Notes under the pieces: generated by a model
Database searches by the model: none
What the model saw: the letters and a program-made list of their open reading frames with translations, nothing else
What the model was told of the DNA's origin: nothing
Shown: positions 60,288 through 64,000 of the stretch, one piece after another
Layout of the letters: each line of letters starts with the position of its first letter
How positions within the stretch are numbered: the first letter of the stretch is position 1
Made by a program: the position numbers and the translations under genes
Assembly (NCBI GenBank): GCA_041605955.1
Contig: JBFIXI010000006.1
Location: 36,925-100,924, forward strand
Reading direction: 5' to 3'
DNA: 64,000 bases
From: JAHEJX01 sp041605955
GTDB lineage: Bacteria; Actinomycetota; Acidimicrobiia; Spongiisociales; UBA5794

Positions 60288-60851
60288 ATGCCTGCGCTTG
60301 CTACCTGGGCGCCGGAGGACGGGGTGCTGGGGGCCGTTGCCCCGCTAGCGCTTGCCATTGCACAACCTACTGCTCTCGTCGTGGACCTCGATCCAAACGG
60401 TCCGCGCTATCCGGGTGACCGCACGTTGCGCCACCTCGTCGAGGACGGTCCCCGTGCCGCCGACTTGGTGCCGAGCCGCCGCGGCGTCGCCGTGATCGCC
60501 AACGGCGGCGTAGGCGCGTCGCAGGCGGGGGAGATCCTCGACTTGCTCATGCGTGGTTGGCCTGCGGTGGTGCTCCGACAGCCGCCGCAGGCTCCAGTAG
60601 ACGCCCCCGCCCCAGTCGTCCCCATACGCCTGCTGATCCCCGGCAGGCTTTTCCCCCCGCAGGGGCGGGGCGTCTACCAGCCGATGGGATCGATCGGTCG
60701 CCACCGGATAGCGGGCGATCGGCCTGCGGCCGGGAGCGTGGTGTTGCCGGCGGCGCCTCGGCGGACGATCCAGGCGCTGCTGGGAGGGCGGCGCCCGGCG
60801 GCCACTCGCTGGCTGCGAGCGTGGCGAGCGGTCTGGGGGATGGCATGGTGA
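60288..60851 (+). CDS. Hypothetical first gene of the tad operon, possibly a degenerate TadZ-like protein
   Basis: The 187-aa protein is not a clear family member. ALATWAPEDGVLGAVAPLALAIA and TALVVDLDPNGPRYPGD suggest a deviant P-loop ATPase start where MinD/TadZ proteins have the Walker A Lys, but no GKGG motif is present. The second half is Pro/Arg-rich and probably disordered. Its place directly before the TadA/CpaF ATPase (4- to 7-nt overlap) is where TadZ/CpaE normally sits. Confidence 0.55.
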   Translation: MPALATWAPEDGVLGAVAPLALAIAQPTALVVDLDPNGPRYPGDRTLRHLVEDGPRAADLVPSRRGVAVIANGGVGASQAGEILDLLMRGWPAVVLRQPPQAPVDAPAPVVPIRLLIPGRLFPPQGRGVYQPMGSIGRHRIAGDRPAAGSVVLPAAPRRTIQALLGGRRPAATRWLRAWRAVWGMAW

Positions 60852-61909
60852 GCCACGGCGCCGTCGAGCGCATCGCCGCCCGGTTGCTGGGTACCGACGC
60901 GCCGCTGAGTCGGACCGCTCTGCTGGCCCAAGCGCACCGCATCGCCTCCGAGGAAGATCCGCTCCACCCTGCCAGCAGTGCACAGGCCGCCGTGGACACC
61001 CTGGTCGGGCTGGGGCCGCTGCAGCCGCTGCTCGCCGACGACTCGATTTCCGACATCCTGGTGAACGGTCCCAACGACGTGTGGATCGAGCGGAGCGGCC
61101 GGCTCGAGCCCACCGACGTCACCTTCGCCGGCCCGCGGGCCGTAGCTGCCGCTGTGGAGCGGGTGATCGCCCCGCTGGGGCTGCGCCTCGACCAGGCGAG
61201 CCCGGTTGTCGACGCCCGGTTGCCGGATGGGTCACGCCTCCACGCCCTGTTAGCGCCGATTGCGCTCGACGGACCCGTCGTTGCCGTGCGCCGGTTCACC
61301 AACGCAGTCGAGTCGCTCGACGAGATGGGCGACGCCGCAGCCGTCACCCCCACCCAGGCGGCAGCGTTGCGGGACGCCGTGGCGGCCCGGCAGAACATCC
61401 TGGTGTGCGGGGGTACCGGCGCCGGCAAGACGACGCTGCTCAATCTGCTGTCGAGGGAGATTCCCAGTGAGGACCGAGTAGTCACGATCGAAGATGCCGC
61501 CGAGCTCTCGCTGGCGGGCCATGTCGTCCGTCTGGAAGCGCGCCCGGCGAATGCGGAGGGGACCGGCGCGATCTCGATGCGCCAGCTGGTGCGCCACGCG
61601 CTGCGGCTGCGCCCCGACCGCATCATCGTCGGCGAAGTTCGCGGACCGGAGGCCCTCGACATGATTCAGGCGATGGCTACCGGTCACGATGGCTCCATGT
61701 CGACGGTGCACGCCGGTGATGCCGCCGAGGCGTTGTGGCGGCTCGAGGTGCTGGCCACATCGGGCGTGTCGGGGCTGGCACCTGAGGCAATCCGGGCACT
61801 GCTGCGATCGACGCTGGATCTCGTCGTGGTCATGGCCCGCACCGGCGGCCGGCGCTACGTGCGGCAGCTAGCAAGCGTGGGGGCGGATGGCCTCGAGGTG
61901 GTGGCGTGA
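60845..61909 (+). CDS. Tad pilus assembly ATPase TadA/CpaF
   Basis: About 354 aa from ATG 60845 (GTG 60848 is also possible). Type II/IV secretion ATPase motifs are seen: SISDILVNGPNDVWIE, Walker A GGTGAGKT at 189-196, an Asp box around VTIEDAAEL, RLRPDRIIVGEVRGPEALD (Walker B region) and the His box TGHDGSMSTVHAG. It powers assembly of Flp pili. The longer frame from 60557 lies in the previous gene. A GTGA overlap with tadB follows. Confidence 0.93.
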   Translation: MVSHGAVERIAARLLGTDAPLSRTALLAQAHRIASEEDPLHPASSAQAAVDTLVGLGPLQPLLADDSISDILVNGPNDVWIERSGRLEPTDVTFAGPRAVAAAVERVIAPLGLRLDQASPVVDARLPDGSRLHALLAPIALDGPVVAVRRFTNAVESLDEMGDAAAVTPTQAAALRDAVAARQNILVCGGTGAGKTTLLNLLSREIPSEDRVVTIEDAAELSLAGHVVRLEARPANAEGTGAISMRQLVRHALRLRPDRIIVGEVRGPEALDMIQAMATGHDGSMSTVHAGDAAEALWRLEVLATSGVSGLAPEAIRALLRSTLDLVVVMARTGGRRYVRQLASVGADGLEVVA

Positions 61910-62475
61910 CCGCCGCGGTGCTTGTGGCGTGGGCGGTGGTTCGAATGCGTCGCCCCCGGCGGCTCGGGGGTGGACGCCCCAGAGCCCGTCTCGGCGACGC
62001 CGAATACTTCGATGCGGTCGCCGCCGAACTGCGCCGCGGCGCCAGCCTGCGTCATGCGATCGCAGCACCAGTGGCCGGATCGGTCACTGCTCGACTTGCC
62101 GTGAGCGGGCAGCCGATGGGCTTGGTTGTAGCCGCTCTCGAACGGGAACTGGACCCGGTCGATGGCCTGGCGGCAGCCGGCATCGAGCTTGCCGGCGAGA
62201 CAGGAGCGCCCAGCGCCACGTTGTTCTCCCGGCTGGCCGAGCGAGCCCGCGCCAGGCGTCAACTCGAGGGCGAGCGCCGCGCCCTCAGCGCCCAGGCCCG
62301 CTTTTCGGCGGCGGTGGTCGGACTGATGCCGCTGGGAATCGGCCTCATGCTGGGAGTGGCTCGCGGCGGTTCCCTGATGACCAAGGCGGCGACGCGGCTG
62401 CCCGTGTTGTTGGGGCTCGGGATGCAGCTGGCGGGTGTGGTTCTACTGGTCCTGCTGATGCGAGCACAACGATGA
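61906..62475 (+). CDS. TadB-like pilus platform protein (T2SSF domain)
   Basis: The 189-aa protein has an N-terminal cytosolic helical part with AAELRRGASLRHAI and SRLAERARARRQLEGERRAL, typical of the T2SS-F helical bundle, and two C-terminal membrane segments. It is shorter than proteobacterial TadB (about 320 aa), as usual in actinomycete loci. The GTG start overlaps the ATPase stop and the ATGA overlap leads into tadC. Confidence 0.82.
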   Translation: MTAAVLVAWAVVRMRRPRRLGGGRPRARLGDAEYFDAVAAELRRGASLRHAIAAPVAGSVTARLAVSGQPMGLVVAALERELDPVDGLAAAGIELAGETGAPSATLFSRLAERARARRQLEGERRALSAQARFSAAVVGLMPLGIGLMLGVARGGSLMTKAATRLPVLLGLGMQLAGVVLLVLLMRAQR

Positions 62476-62984
62476 TCGCCGCTGTCGGGGTGGCTGCCCT
62501 TCTACTGACCCTGCCGTCGTGGCGGCGGTGGCCGCGGCGCATCAGGCGGGCCGGCGGCGACGAGGTGCTCGAGCTGGCGATGCTGGTCGCCCTGGGCATC
62601 GACGCCGGCCTCAACCTGTCGAGCTCGCTGACATGGGTGCGGCCCCACGTTCACCCCGAGCTGGGAGCCCAGCTCGGCTCGGTCCTGCGCGCCGCCCGAC
62701 TCACCGGCTTGGCCACCCAGCTGCGGGCGGCACCCGGCCCGGCGGCGAAGCTGCTCGCACAGGTCGGGCGGGCCGTGGAAACAGGGGCGGCCCTCGGCCC
62801 CACGCTCGATTCGTTCGTCGAGCAACTCACCGCACAGCAGCGGGCGGAAGCCGCCGCTCGCATGCAGCGGCTGCCGGTGAAGCTGTTGTTCCCACTCGCT
62901 CTGCTGATGTTGCCCGGTCTGGTCCTGATGCTGGCCGGGCCCGCCCTGATCGAAGTGCTTGGCCGCTTCGCGGCTACTCGCTGA
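62472..62984 (+). CDS. TadC-like pilus platform protein (T2SSF domain)
   Basis: The 170-aa protein has an N-terminal membrane segment, a helical domain with LAMLVALGIDAGLNLSSSL and FVEQLTAQQRAEAAARMQRL, and C-terminal membrane helices (LLFPLALLMLPGLVLMLAG). That last segment is a hallmark of TadC. The start is ATG 62472; the longer frame is a shadow within tadB. With TadB it forms the inner membrane platform. Confidence 0.85.
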   Translation: MIAAVGVAALLLTLPSWRRWPRRIRRAGGDEVLELAMLVALGIDAGLNLSSSLTWVRPHVHPELGAQLGSVLRAARLTGLATQLRAAPGPAAKLLAQVGRAVETGAALGPTLDSFVEQLTAQQRAEAAARMQRLPVKLLFPLALLMLPGLVLMLAGPALIEVLGRFAATR

Positions 62985-62996
62985 AGAAAGGAAGCC

Positions 62997-63194
62997 ATGT
63001 CCCTCGGAGACCATCCACGTTTGTTCGAGCAGGCGGTGTCCAACGAAAGTGGCGCCGTCACCGCCGAGTACGCCCTGGTGATGGTGGCTGCGGCCACTGT
63101 TGCCCTCGCCCTGATCATGTGGGCGGCCAACACGCCGGTGCTGCCGGACCTCTTTGATGCGGTTATCGCCCGGGTCAAGGCGCTCGGCGGTTGA
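62997..63194 (+). CDS. Flp/DUF4244-type pilin
   Basis: The 65-aa protein has a short leader (MSLGDHPRLFEQAVSNESG), then AVTAEYALVMVAAATVALAL, where the conserved Glu at position 5 after the likely prepilin cleavage site and the Tyr next to it match Flp-type pilins. AAAGGAAG lies 5 nt before the ATG. Probably the major pilin subunit. It overlaps tadE by 4 nt (TTGA). Confidence 0.85.
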   Translation: MSLGDHPRLFEQAVSNESGAVTAEYALVMVAAATVALALIMWAANTPVLPDLFDAVIARVKALGG

Positions 63195-63562
63195 AGCCGG
63201 CGACGGCTGCGGCCGGCTCGGCGACGGTCGAGATCGCCCTCTTGTTGCCGTTGGTCATCGCCCTGCTTTTCGTTGTCGCCGAGGTGGCCATCGTGGCCCG
63301 GACCCAGCTCGAGCTGGTCAATGGCGCTCGCGAGGGTGCCCGGACCGCTGCGGTCAGCCCCGAGCCGGCAACGGCGGTGGAAGCTACCCAGCGCGCCCTC
63401 GGCGAGCTGGCCGAGAACGCCCGTATCAGCGTGTCCCGGCCCCATGTCGTCGGGGAGCCGGCGGCGGTGGCAATTACCTTGCGTCATCGCATCCTGCCCT
63501 TTCTCTTCGGCGGGACCGAGATCGAGCTGCGCGCCGCGGCCGCAATGCGCGTCGAGAAGTGA
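63191..63562 (+). CDS. TadE-like minor pilin
   Basis: The 123-aa protein starts at TTG 63191, overlapping the pilin stop. The TadE signature is AAGSATVEIALLLPLVIALL followed by ELVNGAREGARTAAV. The Glu after the Thr-Val is the usual pilin residue. It is probably processed by the prepilin peptidase and assembled as a pseudopilin. Confidence 0.88.
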   Translation: MKPATAAAGSATVEIALLLPLVIALLFVVAEVAIVARTQLELVNGAREGARTAAVSPEPATAVEATQRALGELAENARISVSRPHVVGEPAAVAITLRHRILPFLFGGTEIELRAAAAMRVEK

Positions 63563-63954
63563 ACGGCCGAGGCGGCGAGGCCGGATCGGCGAGTTTGGCG
63601 TTGCTCGCCCTCGCCGTAGTAGCGGTCGTGGTCACGCTGCTGGTCGCCGACACCGCCGTCCTTCTCGCGGGCCGTGCCCGGGCCCAAGTCGCAGCCGATG
63701 CTGCGGCGCTGGCTGCCGCCCCGGTGACCTTCCGGCCGTTCGGAGCACGCGGCGGCCCGGCCGATGAAGCCGCAACCTATGCGCACGCCAATGGGGCATC
63801 ACTCGAGGAGTGCCGCTGCACCCGGGACACCAGCTGGCGGGCTCGTACAGTCGTGGTCAGGGTGAGCATTCCTCTCGGCCTGTGGCTGCTGCCGGTGTCC
63901 CAGGTCGGGGCGTGGAGCAGCGCCGACTTCATCCCGATCCGCCTGCATCGCTGA
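63559..63954 (+). CDS. TadG/Rv3655-like secreted helicase-adjacent pseudopilin
   Basis: The 131-aa protein starts at GTG 63559, overlapping the tadE stop. The head GGEAGSASLALLALAVVAVV is followed by RARAQVAADAAALAAA, the TadG-like pattern also present in the remnant at 18.9-19.1 kb. The C terminus has two Cys (EECRC). Its family in actinomycetes is often called TadE-like flp pilus assembly. The exact role is unknown. Confidence 0.82.
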   Translation: MNGRGGEAGSASLALLALAVVAVVVTLLVADTAVLLAGRARAQVAADAAALAAAPVTFRPFGARGGPADEAATYAHANGASLEECRCTRDTSWRARTVVVRVSIPLGLWLLPVSQVGAWSSADFIPIRLHR

Positions 63955-64000
63955 TGGTGCGACCCGGGCCCAGCCGGGCACCGCTGCTCGTCATGGCAAC
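63954..64000 (+). CDS. Start of a further gene, cut by the window edge
   Basis: ATG 63954 shares one base with the preceding stop (TGATG) and the frame stays open to the end of the window, reading MVRPGPSRAPLLVMA. The coupling style matches the rest of the tad operon, so a seventh cotranscribed gene is likely, but too little is visible to identify it. Confidence 0.45.
   Translation, partial: MVRPGPSRAPLLVMA

Overview
The window is high-GC DNA (frequent GTG/TTG starts, strong GC third-position bias, many 1-4 nt stop/start overlaps) and looks like the chromosome of an actinomycete (Actinomycetota). The gene mix of non-pyrrolysine MttB, form II CO-dehydrogenase-like genes, System I cytochrome c maturation, RskA-type anti-sigma, MprAB-like two-component system, mycoredoxin-like glutaredoxin and an actinobacterial-style tad locus fits an uncultured, aerobic, free-living lineage such as Acidimicrobiia. 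That class-level placement is inference. No rRNA, tRNA, CRISPR array or intact insertion sequence was recognised.

Layout. 0-4.3 kb: an operon for one-carbon transfer (2Fe-2S/ASKHA corrinoid activator, cut by the left edge; MttB-family methyltransferase; MetF-like methylene-THF reductase), which together would demethylate a methylamine or betaine and pass the methyl group to folate. 4.4-6 kb: yeast-type cytosine deaminase and AzlCD exporter on the minus strand. 6.1-9.9 kb: coxS-coxL-coxM-like form II molybdenum hydroxylase. 9.9-18.7 kb: PAS histidine kinase, LonA protease (with an HspR/HAIR-like inverted repeat upstream), TrmH-like methyltransferase, lipoprotein, M20 peptidase, TPR protein. 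18.8-24.6 kb: a TadG-like gene remnant, Na/Pi symporter, anti-sigma/ECF sigma pair, zwf-gnd. 24.8-27.6 kb: MprAB-like two-component system and a secreted acidic protein, each preceded by 11-bp-phased YCTYAG boxes.

27.8-36.5 kb: DUF1992 protein, glycerate 2-kinase, two polytopic glycosyltransferase-like proteins, NUDIX hydrolase, second PAS histidine kinase, DUF2007 protein. 36.5-38.7 kb: thioredoxin with a SigR-type promoter, divergent from a secreted beta-propeller/RTX-repeat protein. 38.8-45.2 kb: a complete ccmABCDEF-H(I)-G operon ending in a long hairpin. 45.3-48.2 kb: M1 aminopeptidase and a LEA-like repeat protein with a strong terminator. 48.2-53.5 kb: small accessory genes (DUF1801, GDPD, VOC, methyltransferase, glutaredoxin, lipoprotein). 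53.5-55.6 kb: leuC-leuD. 56.5-58.4 kb: ArsR-type regulator plus MFS exporter behind a perfect palindrome. 58.5-60.1 kb: lipoprotein and HAD phosphatase. 60.3-64 kb: a tad (Flp pilus) operon running off the right edge.

The most unusual non-coding material is a pair of dispersed GC-rich repeats (about 48.93-49.32 kb and 56.19-56.44 kb) sharing a core of about 85 bp and a recurring module of about 36 bp; the first copy also carries a 13-bp perfect inverted repeat between 16-bp direct repeats.
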